A DNA stretch of 64,000 nucleotides from Cardiocondyla obscurior (GCF_019399895.1 NW_027228790.1:346001-410000); one strand, 5' to 3'. Shown: positions 9,769-20,639, counted from the first letter of the stretch. Translations and numbers: made by a program. The notes: generated by a model from the letters alone, not told the origin.

Positions 9769-10736
9769 TTACCGAGAAAATTTACTACTTTTATTCTTTT
9801 TAAAATTCGCCGAACTTTCCCCCTTTTCTCCGCTTTCCTCAACATCCCCCCTGGACTTTTCCAAACGAGAAGAATTAAAACTCCGAAAAGAATTCGCACG
9901 CCTCTGAAAACTTGGCGCTCTCCTATCAAAGGATTCCCCAAAAATCGTTTTTATCACCTTCGATCTCTCGATCGCCTTTTTAAGCGAAGAAATTCCTTCT
10001 AATTGGAGAGTTCTCCTAAACCTGCCATCTAACAATGCAGAAATAAATTGTGCACAAGCAATCTTGTCCCGTACTTCGTAGGGACATTCAGGATAAGCTA
10101 ACTGAGATAACCGCTCTAATTCCGTCCCAAAAGAAGCGAAATCCTCTCCTTCCTTTTGTCTCCGATTAGTGAAAAGAGAATAATAATTTTGCGAAGACCG
10201 CGGTTCCCCAAAACACAACTCAAGCTTTGTTCTGAGCTCCGCGTAGCTCATGCCTTCGGAATCCTGTAAAGTACAAAGAATTGAACGCGCTCTGCCTCAA
10301 AGGCAAGAAACAAGGACAACAGTTCTCGCTTCCTGTCCCCACTGCTTTGCTCGAGCGATTAAATCAAATTGGGAAAAAACTCCCGCAACAGAACGGAACC
10401 GTCATACGTGTCAAGTTTTAAATTTAACCTGGACACAGAACGCGCGTCACCCTCAACCGGAGGGACATCCGGAACGAAACTCGCGCCCCCCTCCGCCGGA
10501 AGAACACCGGAAACGCACGAAAAATTATTGGAGGGACTTAGCTGCAGGATTCGGCTCTGCATCTTCGTAATTGCATCATCGCGCAGACGTATCTCGGCCC
10601 GCAGGCTCTCCTCCCTCTGCTCCTGCTCGACCCGCAGCTGACGCATCTCCTGACGAAGCGACTCGAACGCCGCCGCCTCCGACGAAACAGGATCCTCCTG
10701 ACGGAATCGCCTTCTCTTCGCCGTATGCGTAGCCAT
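9769..10736 (-). pseudogene. gag: Gypsy gag (capsid) with frameshift
   Basis: The start codon is at 10736 on the minus strand, overlapping the last bases of the primer binding site. The N-terminal 60 residues are charged and coiled-coil-like. Then comes the capsid region: LDTYDGSVLLREFF, a frameshift in a T run near 10370, and after about 100 bases in another frame MSYAELRTKLELCFGEPRSS, FASFGTELERLSQLAYP and CAQFISALLDGRF, which are standard retrotransposon-gag blocks. A Cys-containing zinc-knuckle-like segment follows near 9740-9700. It is broken by at least two frameshifts. Confidence 0.75.
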
Positions 10737-10752
10737 CCCGGACGAGCCCCCA
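10735..10752 (-). other. Primer binding site, tRNA-Pro type
   Basis: Three bases after the LTR end the minus strand reads TGGGGGCTCGTCCGGGAT. This is the 18-base sequence complementary to the 3' end of tRNA-Pro that murine leukaemia viruses also use (from general knowledge). The gag ATG begins with the last two bases of this site. Confidence 0.8.
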
Positions 10753-10755
10753 AAA

Positions 10756-11047
10756 TGTTACGCCGGGAACGGGTCAACAAAACGTCTCCGCGTTCACGTC
10801 TCTCACACTCACACACTCACACTCGCGGCGCCTGAACTCCGCGAAAGAAAGGAAGACGTTTTATAAAAATAAACAGGAACGTTTTATTAATAATACATGC
10901 AAGCGATACGACGTCTGCACTCATTCGAGACACGGGCAGAACTGTAATTCTATCCATAACAACAAAACTTCGTTTCCCTGGCAACGGGGAACCGAAACCT
11001 CGGAGCGAGCCGGCAGCTTCATGCCGCTCCGTATACCGGGCGTAACA
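10756..11047 (-). repeat. 5' LTR of the inverted Gypsy element (292 bp)
   Basis: Reads TGTTACGCCCGG...CCGGCGTAACA on the minus strand. The LTR at 14878-15169 on the plus strand is the same length and nearly identical. The termini TGTTACGCC/GGCGTAACA are themselves a 9-bp inverted repeat. ATAG directly outside (11048-11051) is the complement of the CTAT after the other LTR. Confidence 0.9.
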
Positions 11048-11949
11048 ATAGTATATTGCTCGTAGATACTGTCACTTTTTTTTTTTGAGTTAACATAGCC
11101 TTGCGCTGAGGTAGTTTATTTTTAAGACAATCTGTCATGTCTTGCGTTTGCAAATTTAAATTACATTCTTTATTAAATGAGACTTCCGTATCATTTTCTG
11201 TTTTTTTAACATAATATTCCACATTATTGAGATTTCCTAAATCTAATTATATTTCGCGCCTCTTCCTCAAGATCAAAATGTAGTACCCTCTGCCATGTTC
11301 CGATGTGACCACAAATTTTAAAGTTTAAAAACGCCGCCAGATGGCGGTTTCCGAGCCTGCACGGTGTTTGTGGCTGATAGCTCATTCTTCTTCTTTGTGC
11401 CGATGTCATCGCACGCTAGATTAAGTTTTACAAAATATAATGGGGAAGAAATGTCGAAATTCGGATAAGAAGAACAACGACCATCGCCTTCTAAAGCGGA
11501 TTTAAAAGCTAGAACGAAAATTAGCAGATCGTGAATTAGTTTCACGAGGTAAGCTAGTAAACGATTTCATCACTCGTTATTGATGTTTTATCTCTTTCTT
11601 AACCTTTTCGAGTTGGTCAGCTACCAACGGCGATTGCTAGGTGGAAAGATTAATACAACCAGCCAAATTTAGTGCTGGAAGAGAGAATAATTCTTTAGAA
11701 TAAAGAAATGGTCTTCTTCTTAACCTTTTTCGTATCGGTCTGCAACCGACTCCGTTTGCTAGGTAGAAGAATCGATGACCTCTTTCTTTTAATATCAATT
11801 TGACGGTTAAAAAACAAAAACCTTTGTTTCGTTGAATCAAAAAATTTTCGATGCTAACAACAACACAAATGTTCAGAGTCATTACTCGATCATTCTAACT
11901 TAATTCCTTGGTTGTACAACGTTTAATATAATTCCATTATTTATTTCGA
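11048..11949. other. Displaced flank with Helitron piece and short repeats
   Basis: Before the inversion this lay left of the Gypsy 5' LTR. The minus strand from 11222 to 11048 is open (about 58 codons). When re-inverted and joined through CTAT to 15170 it keeps reading for several codons into the Helitron-like fragment there. Further in, CCGCCAGATGGCGG near 11333-11346 is a perfect palindrome. Two related segments of about 55 bases at 11590-11645 and 11714-11770 share a TTAACCTTTT...TTGCTAGGT framework about 125 bases apart. No gene is recognised in the rest. Confidence 0.5.
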
Positions 11950-11956
11950 TTCAGAC

Positions 11957-12720
11957 AGGAAAAGAGGATATTCTCGCGAGAATTCTCCAGAGAGGGAAAG
12001 ACACCATCGTCGCTATGATTCTTCTAATCAAGAATCTGCTTATGATGCTTCTCCTAGAAGAGAGAGTAAATCAAGATCTGCTTATGATGCTTCTCCTAGA
12101 AGAGAGTAAATCAAGATCTGCTTCTGTGCAACCTGAAGGAACGATTTCTTTAGTCCAGGATGTATCTAATTTACCAGGAACATCTAAACCATCAGACGAT
12201 GTTATAAACAGACCAACCAGCACCTCAAGGACAAGATGCTGCACAACTATCTTCCTCTGCACAAGATAATCCTCTAGATGCAAAAATTTTCGAAATTCTC
12301 GGTGCCCGGGTAAAACCGGAAAAAGCCTTTACATCTGCTATTCACGAGGACTTGGCTATTCGTATCTCCGAAATCAGTCGGAGAGGATTACCGCAGGAAG
12401 AAAAGAAATATTTGTTGAAAAAATTTCTGTTACCGAGTAATTGTGCAACTTTAGATTCTCCAAAACTAAATCCGGAGATTAAAGTTTGTCTTCAGGAAGC
12501 TATCATTAAGAAATAATCGTATTGCAGAAAAGCAACAAAGTATTGCGGCTGCTCTAGCAGCAGTCATTGAAGTCTTAACAAAGATTTTTCAGTTAGAATT
12601 TTCAGAAAAGTTTGATTTCTTGGGAAGTCTAAATGGCGCAGTACGTTTGATTTCTGATCTACAATACAATGAATCCATTATCCGGAGAAGTTTAATTCTT
12701 AAAAATTTAGACGCATTTAG
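11957..12720 (+). pseudogene. Degenerate Arg/Ser-rich ORF of a retroelement-like protein
   Basis: Joining three frames gives one coherent protein. It has an Arg/Ser-rich N terminus with a repeated SAYDASPRRESKSR motif (two copies of about 42 bases, 12032-12110), a linker, then LDAKIFEILGARV, AIRISEISRRGLPQEEKKYLLKKF and, after a frameshift near 12513, a helical C-terminal part ending LILKNLDAF. The arrangement recalls ORF1/capsid-like proteins carried by insect retroelements, perhaps of the DIRS or tyrosine-recombinase type, but I cannot name the family with certainty. At least two frameshifts. Confidence 0.45.
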
Positions 12721-12760
12721 GTGACCAAAAGGGATTCATACAGTCACACTTACTAAATTT

Positions 12761-12785
12761 ACTACTACTACTACTACTACTACTA
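12761..12785 (+). repeat. (ACT)n microsatellite
   Basis: About eight perfect ACT triplets, between the degenerate ORF and the hAT-like fragment. Confidence 0.9.
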
Positions 12786-12786
12786 A

Positions 12787-13200
12787 TGATGCTTCGGTTA
12801 AAGCATATTTATTATTTTTGCAATATTCTTTAAACTTTTTTAATAGCTTTAATGCTTTATTTCAGTCGCGTAATATTTTAATTCATACGTTACACAAACA
12901 TAGTCAACAATTAATAATTTAATTTGCTCAAAATTTTGTAAAATTTAACGTGATAAATGATATTTTTAATTTAGATTTGAAAGATAAAAATAATTTACAA
13001 TCTATAAATGAAATATATGTAGGACCGGAGTGTGAAAGCTTTTTAGAGACATTATCTGTAGAGTGCGCGCAAAAAATTAGATTAACATGCTTACATTTTT
13101 ATATTACTGCAGTTCAAGAAATGTTAAACCGTCTACCGTGTAAAAATATTCTTTTTGATCAATTATCATTTTAAAACCCCAACATAGCTTTATACAATAA
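12787..13200 (+). pseudogene. hAT-like transposase C-terminal fragment
   Basis: One frame reads KAYLLFLQYSLNFF, FNALFQSRNILIHTLH, then (after one TAA at about 12919) FAQNFVKFNVIND and, after 12950, IYVGPECESFLETL, ECAQKIRLTCLHFY and AVQEMLNRLP. After a second stop at 13172 it continues NPNIALYNKGRTK. This resembles the C-terminal half of hAT-superfamily transposases found in insects, where such helical segments precede the dimerisation region. No terminal repeats are seen. It is a broken relic and the family call is from memory of such proteins. Confidence 0.5.
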
Positions 13201-14072
13201 AGGTAGAACTAAAATTTAGTTATTTTTCAATATAGTCGAGTATTACCGACTGTACCGGTATCGAATAGGTATCAGTATTACCGACAGTCATATAGTCGAG
13301 TATATTCAATATAATCGGATAGAGTAGAAGATAAAGTTTATCTTCTACGAATTATCATTCCATATCTTTTTTTTTTTCTCCTGGTAGCGTTGCACAAACG
13401 CCCGCATTATTAAAAAACGCTTTTAAATAAATAGGAAAATATTGGAAAGCCGTTGGATAGCGTTAACTTCTGCGACATAATAAAACGTCGGAATGCAACG
13501 TTAGTAATTTTAATTTTCTTGCTTACAATAATGCTAATGAAAAGGCACAGCGTTGAAATTAGAATATTTGAACCTGGCTTTTGATGGGAAACTGCACAGT
13601 AGGCTTGGAATTTTACTGATACGAAGAATCGGAAATGATAAGTCGGTTACCTTGAACAGAGGATGCAAACGTTACAAATAGATAAAAATTTAAGGTCAGG
13701 AACTCGTGCTCGACGTATAAATAAAATCTAAATTCTGCAAAAATGTATGGCTTTCGAAGTTTCATAATATTATAAGCTATTAAGATAGATTCGAATATAC
13801 TTGAAACTTTACGCTAAAAAAAAATGTAACACGATTCCTATTATGTAATAATTTAATTATGCAGAGCAAACTTGAGTTTAATTTCTTTACTATACGTTGA
13901 CATATTTTTGCATAACAGTGACGTAAAATTTTATCGAGTTTCACGTTTATACGAGGAAAAAATTTAACTTAAGAGCAAAGAAAATAATATAAAAATCTGT
14001 TAAGTATTTTAAATTTTAAGTATATGATACTTTGTTACTTAATATAAGACAGAATTTATTTCGTTTATTAGG
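13201..14072. other. AT-rich sequence without recognised gene
   Basis: A cluster of short repeated ATAGTCGAGTAT and TATTACCGAC words lies at 13228-13315. A short inverted repeat (AGAAGATAAA/TTTATCTTCT) is at about 13326-13346. The rest is A+T rich and I see nothing in it. The right edge, near 14073, is the second breakpoint of the inversion. Confidence 0.5.
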
Positions 14073-14320
14073 GATATTTTATTCCGAGAGGGACAGAAGA
14101 TTTGGTTTTTTAATCCTTGTAGAGTTAGAGGTAAGGCTCCTAAATTACAAAGTAATTGGGAAGGACCTTACTTGATTTTGAAAAAGTTAGGGGAGGTAGT
14201 GTTCTGTATTCAGAAGTCGCCTAAGCATAGGAAGAAAGTCGTTCATGCGGATAAGTTGGCTCCGTATTTTGAAAGGAAAAATTATAAGGTTTTGGGGGTC
14301 GTGTTTTTTTTTTTTTTTTA
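14073..14320 (+). pseudogene. pol: Gypsy integrase C-terminal tail (non-inverted part)
   Basis: The plus strand reads REGQKIWFFNPCRV, APKLQSNWEGPYLILKKLGE and KKVVHADKLAPYF, the GPY/F-type C-terminal domain of Gypsy integrases that binds DNA or chromatin. It belongs to the element whose integrase core is at 6790-7806 on the minus strand. No LTR or gene precedes it, so the piece starts at the inversion breakpoint. A long T run at 14306-14320 ends the frame. Confidence 0.8.
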
Positions 14321-14877
14321 GGGAAAATTGATTTTATTTAGATACTGTTTTTCTTCTTTTTCTCTTTTGAGGAGAAGTTTGACTAGACGGAGAGGGAGGA
14401 GAATTTTCTTCAGGAGGGACACGTTCTGCCCCATTTTGAGATAAAAAAAGACTTTCCTTTTTAAGAAGACTGTTCTTCCCATGGTTTTTGATCTGTGGTT
14501 TTCCATGGGACGTAGGGCTAATGCCGGAACAGGAACTTGGGGAGACCTTGAATCGGAGGGTCCACAGAAAGTTATGCCCCCCCCTTGTTTGAAGATTTTA
14601 ATTTCGTGTGGAGGAACAGCGGGAGCGAGTTGAAGGGCAAGGACTTCGAAGAAGATGACGGAGGGACACCTGTAGTGGGAAGAGGATTCCGAGTTTTCGG
14701 GGAAAAATTGGCCACTCTTCTCAGAAAAGGACGGAGGTATCTTCGCGCTGAAGGGGGAATCTTCGCGTCAGTTCGTGGTGTTCGTAAACTTGGGCAGGAG
14801 TCCAAGATGGAACAGGAAGCCACGAAAGCCCCCCCTGATTGTCGGGGCGACAATCTGGAGGAGCGGGGGGGGGGCAG
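14321..14877 (+). other. 3' internal region of the Gypsy element with polypurine tract
   Basis: Between the integrase end and the 3' LTR. Frames are open for 60-140 codons on both strands, but none is recognisable and there is no env. The last bases (about 14861-14877) are a G-rich tract, GAGCGGGGGG... ending CAG, directly before the LTR: the polypurine tract. The true G-run length is uncertain. Confidence 0.55.
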
Positions 14878-15169
14878 TGTTACGCCCGGTATACGGAGCG
14901 GCATGAAGCTGCCGGCTCGCTCCGAGGTTTCAGTTCCCCGCTGCCAGGGGAACGAAGTTTTGTTGTTATGGTTAGAATTACAGTTCTGCCCGTGTCTCGA
15001 ATGAGTGCAGACGTCGTATCGCTTGCATGTATTATTATTAAACCGTTCCTGTTCATTTTTATAAAACGTCTTCCTTTCTTTCGCGGAGTTCAGGCGCCGC
15101 GAGTGTGAGTGTGTGAGTGTGAGAGACGTGAACGCGGAAACGTTTCGTTGACCCGTTCCCGGCGTAACA
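14878..15169 (+). repeat. 3' LTR of the split Gypsy element (292 bp)
   Basis: TGTTACGCCCGG...CCGGCGTAACA on the plus strand. It is near-identical to the inverted LTR at 10756-11047. CTAT follows at 15170-15173, matching the other LTR's outer flank. Confidence 0.9.
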
Positions 15170-15583
15170 CTATATATCCATTATATAAAAAAAAGAAAAT
15201 AAAACTGCAACTGCTTTGTATCAAATGCTAAAAATTCAAAATGTACCTTTGGATAATCGTGAAAAAATTTGGATTTGATGTGTTTTCCAAAGTTATATCC
15301 GTTTGGTTTGAATGGAGAATATGACAAAAAAAGACCGATCAAACTACAAGAGCATGAATATATTAAATGCTCTTGAAGCGGCAGATACATTACTAAGTAT
15401 TCCTTTGTATGAAACTGATCGTAATACAATTATCAAATGGTTAAACGTTAATCGTATATGACAGAAAAAATTAAAAAGTCGTACAGAGATTGAAGCTCTT
15501 GATGATGAATCTATAGATATATTTTGTGCATCTATAATAATGATTATTATCCAAAAAGATCGGAAAAATTGGAATCTGTGTGT

Positions 15584-16135
15584 TGTTGTAACCCGAACCC
15601 ATTTACAACACGTAACATGACGTAAAGCATTTCGGCATAAGATCTCGTAATAAAATAACATCGGAGGATGCGATATCAGCAAGCCTCCTTAAGCTATTAA
15701 ATAATAAGAAATAAAAGAGAGAAACAATTGCGAGAACTTATTGCCGAAATCGCTAAGGTTGCATTCGCCGAACAACCGAAGTTCGGCATTGCAACCCGAT
15801 GACGCCAAGGCCCTGCGTCACTATTAAATAACCGCGGACCGTCACGGGCGGGCAGTCACGTCAGAGTCAAAGGAGGAAGAGTCCGTGTAGAAAAACGATA
15901 CCGCGTAGTGATTCAAGTTCGGTCGCATGCCGTGAAAGAGGAGACCTCGCGGAGCCGAGGACGCGTGATAACGCCGGAACGCGCACCGAATCAACTAAGG
16001 AAAAATTGAGGGAAGCGAAGGACTTGTAACGCAGAATCAAATAAAAACTAAGTGTTTATTTCTTTATCTAAACTTTATCGCCCTTTCCCCACGGATCCGG
16101 AAGGACGGACCCCGTGCACCGGCTGCGGTGCAACA
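15584..16135 (+). repeat. Solo LTR of the errantivirus-like family (552 bp)
   Basis: TGTTGTAACCC...GGTGCAACA, matching the LTR at 3842-4370 throughout, with no internal element sequence. GTGT flanks it on both sides (15580-15583 and 16136-16139). The target TGTGTG fits the alternating pyrimidine-purine preference and 4-bp duplication of errantiviruses. The LTR hairpin is at 15757-15796. It interrupts the Helitron-like ORF. Confidence 0.85.
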
Positions 16136-16138
16136 GTG

Positions 16139-16674
16139 TGTTCAAGACGTGCCCATGCACTCCGATCAAGCGATGTAATTTAATTTCAGCTATTAAAATA
16201 ATTTGTTTCGACAGCATTCATGTAAAGACTCAATACTCGCACATCTGTTTTCAGTTTCGTCGCTCAGCGTTTGTTGATGTCTTCGCGTTCTCGCGGCTTT
16301 GTTGCTAGGCTAAATGTAGACGTATGTTCCATTGTCGAGCTAGTGCTGTTTTCTTAGTTTTTCAAAGTCGCCGAATTAGCGATCGAATTCCTCGAAGCTT
16401 GGAGAATTTTCGCAGTATAAAAGGCCCGGATCTTCGAAGCCGGGCACTTAGTCGTCGAGCGTATCAACACCTCATCGCGTCTCTGTTTTCTTTGCGTTTT
16501 TTCCGAGATACGTATTCTCGTGCTTATAATTTCGCTTTCTTCGCGTTGCTTGCACGTGCTGTGAATTGTATTCACTTCGGTGGTTTCATATTATAAACTG
16601 TAAATTTTATATTAAAACTGTTCTTTATTCACGAACATTTTTTTCGGATTATTTCTTACACGCGCTTCCAGACA
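16139..16674 (+). repeat. Second solo LTR, different family, nested at the first one's edge
   Basis: About 535 bases from TGTTCAAGACG to CTTCCAGACA, with a TATA box in GCAGTATAAAAGGCCCGG near 16418. It is flanked by GTG-rich repeats, so the exact duplication (GTG to GTGTG) is ambiguous. It inserted right at the 3' target repeat of the first LTR, or the reverse. No other member of the family is in the window. Confidence 0.6.
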
Positions 16675-17007
16675 GTGTGTCTATATAAATTCGCACAGTG
16701 GTACAATGTCACGACAGTCGAATCACAAAGTAATATGATTGAATATTATAAAATAGATAGCAGTCATTTTCTTAAACAGCGACGACGCGCATGTCTTATT
16801 AATCTTTATAAATATAATGTTGAAACACAACCCAAAAATTATTTCTTTTCTTTATTGTTTATGTTTAAATCATGGCGAACTTTAGACGATCTTAAAGATA
16901 GTTGTGATACTTATGCGGAAGCATTTGAAAAAGCAAAACAATTAGTTCAACAAACTGATGAAGATTTAGAACAAAAGAATTTGACACAGGATGTGTGTCA
17001 ACAATAA

Positions 17008-17399
17008 GGTTGGCCTTGTCGCGCATTTACATTTCTTTATCTTTTTATCGAACACCTTTCCGTTTATCGTTTGAATTTTAAGAAGTTTGCATGTTAATTA
17101 CTCGAACAGTTATAATAAAGTATATTATTCTCACCAGTCAAATGTATATGCGTTCTCAATGTATTCAGAGTCAAGCAAGTCGACTAAATTTTGTCGCATC
17201 GATTGTGTACATTACATTTACATCGACCTGCTTGTCTAACAAGATTTGTTGTTTTCTTGAAATAAATAAAAACGATCAAGTTGCTTGCGAGATTCACGAT
17301 TCTGATAATATAGCAACAAATTGCTCAAATTAGAATTAAAAAATAAGTTTGCTCGTTGATCGTTTTATTCGCTTTTTCTATATGTATTTTGTAAAAGCG
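17008..17399. other. No gene recognised
   Basis: Between the Helitron-like fragment and the mariner-type fragment. The plus strand has an 80-codon open stretch at 17091-17333 with no recognisable motif. Nothing else is seen. Confidence 0.4.
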
Positions 17400-17844
17400 T
17401 TGTGTTTTAAAAAATAAAAAAATATAAATACCTTGACAAGAGGTTGCGCGTTGTATATGGTCCCGTGGGAGATGTTGCACCCGTTTATAATGATACGGAT
17501 GCAACCCATCTTCTTGTATCACGCGGGGCACAAAAGTTTTGAAACACAATTTTATCAACGCGCCGCACACTATTTGTCGGATTATTTTCGAATTTGTTTA
17601 AAATTTCTTTCTCACGATTAATTTTCCGATGCACACCACGATGAAACTGCATTATATTTTGTCTCTGCACACCGACATATCCCGTATTTTTTGTACGCTG
17701 AACATATCTTAAAATTGTTTCAACCGTAGAATGTGCCTGGTTGGGAAATCTGTCTCGGTAAATATGGGCTGCATCAAATGCATTTTCGTGAGTATTGTCG
17801 TAACAGATTAGCATGTCTGTATACTCATTTGGTGTTAACCGCAT
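17400..17844 (-). pseudogene. Mariner/Tc-type transposase N terminus (HTH, DUF4817-like)
   Basis: The minus strand from 17844 starts MRLTPNEYTDMLICYD, followed by AAHIYRDRFPNQAHSTVETI and, further on, ENNPTNSVRRVDKIV, the helix-turn-helix DNA-binding arrangement at the N terminus of many arthropod mariner-like transposases. A frameshift near 17500 moves the frame, which then reads DGLHPYHYKRVQHL, the usual next block. The DDE domain is absent. It is a 5' fragment. Confidence 0.65.
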
Positions 17845-17870
17845 TTTTTTAAATAAAATTTTGTGCTTAA

Positions 17871-20639
17871 GGGTATTCTAGTGTAGAGGCATGAATTTTG
17901 CCCGGTTTTTGAAGCGCTGTACAAAAGAAACAAAAAATATTTTTACTATCCATTTTTTTATCATTTGTTTATTGATGTTTTATTATTACATAAAAAAACT
18001 AACAAAAAAAAAAAATTAAAATTCACAAAATTATGAACAGTCAAAGTGAGGGGTCTAAAAAAAAGGGTGCCTTGGCGTAAATGATTTCAACCCTTTTGGT
18101 AATCTGAAAAATAAAAAACAGACGGATTTTTCATTATTATAGATGTCGCTATCACATGACCCTTGAACAAGTAAAAAAAATTTCTTTCATAAAATAGCGG
18201 TTGTTTGAAAAAAAAATGTTTTTTTTTCATATTTTTTTAACAATTTCGAATTTTTTAAAAATACAAAATGAAAAGTTATAGCTTTGGGCAAGGTCCAAGT
18301 TAGAAAGGGATGTATAAAGAACATCCTCTCCAAATTTGAAGTAAATCGGTTAATTAGAACTCGAGATATCGTTACCGCCAGCTCAAAAAAAGTAGTTTCG
18401 AGAAAAACGCGTTCGAAGTTTTGAGACAAGTTTTCGGCAATTTTTTTTATATAATGGTACAGAATCCTTATATATTCTTAATCGGCAATACCTGCTTCAT
18501 ATAGGAAACCTTCCTCTTCTTCAAAATCCTCATTTTCTGATGTTCTCTCGTGAAGACGAGCAGTTCTACCCTCTTTTGAAGCCTCTGAAGTCCGGAGTTC
18601 CGAGCGCTCGATACGCGCATCGTTTCGTCGCGCTACAAAAGCATTAGCATCTAGGCCAATCGTGATTCCCATAACTTCTAACATTTTTAATATGGGTATA
18701 AAACCTTCATTAAAAATACTAACTGCGAAGAAAGTGGCAATTTCAACTGTCTTTGGTCCAGCGTGAATGTGCTTCGGAGCAAACGTCCATATTAACGAGT
18801 TTAAAGATTCGTTATTATTTTGGGTTTCAGAACCCAAACATCGTTTCAATAAATTATCAGCTGATAAACTTTCGTAGATTGGTTTTATTACTCGTAAAAC
18901 GTTGTCACTTACAGGAGGATTTTCGTGATCAAATTCATCAATAGTGCCGTCTTCTATTGCCTTTAGATATTTGCACCAACTAGGCGAACAATTCATGTGT
19001 TGAGGATTTTCGTTGGTTGAAATTTCATGATAATAAGTTGCCCACACATCTCTCTTCATGTCTTCAACAGAATTTGGATTGCGACGAATGGCCAAACCAT
19101 AATATAAAGACAATTCATTGATTAGCTTATCAGTGAGTTTACCAGCGCCTCTGCCACCAATACCTTTATTCTCTTTTTTTGCTTTACGTAACCGTGAACC
19201 CATGCGTTTTTGAACATGCTCAACACACTCCTTTTTTTCTACTATCGGGTTATCATCGTAAGGGTTTATATTTAGAATGCCTTTGAAAGTTTTTGAATCA
19301 CCATTTCCGATATATCGGACATATTTGGCATTATGCTTGATTTCTGACCTCCCAAACATTTCAATTCAACCTCCATTTTTCCGGCGCTTCCTTTATGATT
19401 TATAGTACAGACTTTTTCATGCTCTTCGTACCAATCTTGATAAGTTTCGATGTCATTATTTTTTTTTTGTTTCCATAGATTACACCCTTGACAAAAACTT
19501 GATTTTACTACCGTATCAACAACTTTTTTACTGTACTTGCCAACGAGCGTAGTAACACCAAAGAGAGAATTAAAGTCTCGTTTTTTCCACGTGCCATCGC
19601 CCGAAACAGTCAAATGATTAGGATTAGCGTGAGGATCAGACTCTTCTATTAATTCCTTTTCTTCTCTTACGGCTTTTGAAATAACTAGATCGTAAACCGC
19701 TGAAGCGGCCGTATATAAATTGTCAAGGCAACTGTAATATGTACCAATGGTCAAGCCTTGACAAATGTTCATTATACTACAAAATATGTTTATACCTTCT
19801 CTTCCAACTCCTAGCAATCTTATAGCTGCTACAATTCTACGATTCATTTCGAATGCTTTATTTATAAAGGGCGATGATTGAATATCTTACTTGCTCACAC
19901 TCACATTGTAAAGCAATTTTGAACCCTAATTTACGAGCAGCTGCACGGCTAAATTTTATTTCTTTCTTACATGTTGAACACAAGATCAATGTTGAAAGCG
20001 TGGTAAAAACAGAAAAAAATTCTAAAATACAATAACCGTAATTGTTATTAATAATAACTTTCTCATCCTGCGAATGTTTTAATTTTGCTGCAGATGCTCT
20101 AGTGAAACTGGTTTCTGTTTCTGCAGTAAATTGATTACCGGAAATGTTTTTTTTGATCTGCATGGCCGTGAAGAACTAAATTTTGAAAATTGCTTATCCA
20201 TGACACTATAAATAAATTCACAATTCACAATTTACGAAATAATTTTCACTTGAAAAATTTTGAACACGTTGTCAAGGTTTAGCACGTCCACTCAGTACGA
20301 AGGTTGGCTAAAAACTAACTTAAAATAAAACTAAAAGGAGAATATTCCAGCAAAACTCGTTTCTATGGCTTTCAATTAAATATAAATTTCAGAGAAATAC
20401 TATACAATAAGGATTTTAAGAAAGTTATTAATTCGTAACGATCCGGGAACGCTTACCGTCTTTTGTTCACTAATGCAAATAAGACCGGAACCGATGCAAC
20501 GTCACAAAAACAGCTATAACTTATTAAATAATAGGAATTTTGAAAAATCCATTTAATGGCATATTTTTGAATGTCTACACTTTCGAAATATCAAAAAAAA
20601 AATTTTTGATTTTTTCAAAATTCTACACTAGAATACCCC
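17871..20639 (-). mobile_element. Mutator-like element (MULE), 2.77 kb
   Basis: Terminal inverted repeats GGGTATTCTAGTGTAGA (17871-17887) and its complement ending at 20639. The flanks are TTAA on both sides. No 9-bp target duplication is visible, so the ends may extend slightly or the duplication has decayed. It encodes one transposase on the minus strand. Non-coding ends 17871-18477 and 20164-20639 hold only AT-rich sequence. The right TIR coincides with the outer border of the left palindrome arm. Confidence 0.75.
18478..20163 (-). pseudogene. Mutator-like transposase, two frameshifts
   Basis: Three minus-strand frames join to one protein of about 560 residues. N-terminal part 20163-19858: helical with a Cys-x2-Cys pair (ILCSTCKKEIKFS) and CECEQ. 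Frameshift near 19890. Then 19847-19272: NRRIVAAIRLLGVG, TVSGDGTWKKRDFNSLFG with the first catalytic Asp, CQGCNLW. Frameshift near 19360. Then 19359-18478: HNAKYVRYIGNGDSKTFKGI with the second Asp, GRGAGKLTDKLINELSLYYG and a C-terminal region with Cys/His residues. These match the Mutator-like transposase domain of many insect elements. It would cut and paste the element in the nucleus. The two single-base shifts may be real or assembly errors. Confidence 0.75.

Larger units (their letters stand above)
6790..11047 (-). mobile_element. Ty3/Gypsy element, inverted 5' part (5' LTR, gag, most of pol)
   Basis: On the minus strand: 292-bp LTR (11047-10756), 18-base primer site, gag, protease, RT, RNase H and most of integrase, ending abruptly inside the integrase C-terminal region near 6790. 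The missing end (integrase tail, purine tract, 3' LTR of the same 292 bp) lies on the plus strand at 14073-15169. CTAT flanks the outer edge of each LTR (ATAG at 11048-11051 is its complement), so both pieces come from one insertion later split by an inversion. There is no env. Several stops and frameshifts make it inactive. Confidence 0.85.
15170..17007 (+). pseudogene. Helitron-like Rep/helicase fragment, split by two LTRs
   Basis: Two coding pieces, 15330-15583 and 16675-17007, join in frame once the LTRs between are ignored (...LESV then CLYKFAQW...). Piece 1 reads NALEAADTLLSIPLYETDR, IIKWLNVNRI and EIEALDDESIDIFC with one stop. Piece 2 reads KFAQWYNVTTVE, RRACLINLYKYNVETQP, NYFFSLLFMFKSWRTLDDL and DTYAEAFEKAKQL, a segment I recognise from Helitron-type Rep-helicase proteins (family assignment from memory). 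A further piece is probably the minus-strand ORF at 11048-11222, separated by the Gypsy insertion and inversion. No Helitron termini were identified. Confidence 0.55.

Noticed and set aside
12761..12785. ACT triplets as coding Thr repeat
   Set aside because: No open frame is continuous on both sides; it is a simple microsatellite.
17871..20639. Element as piggyBac because of TTAA next to the ends
   Set aside because: The protein has Mutator-type motifs and the termini do not resemble piggyBac ends; TTAA may be part of the terminal repeat.
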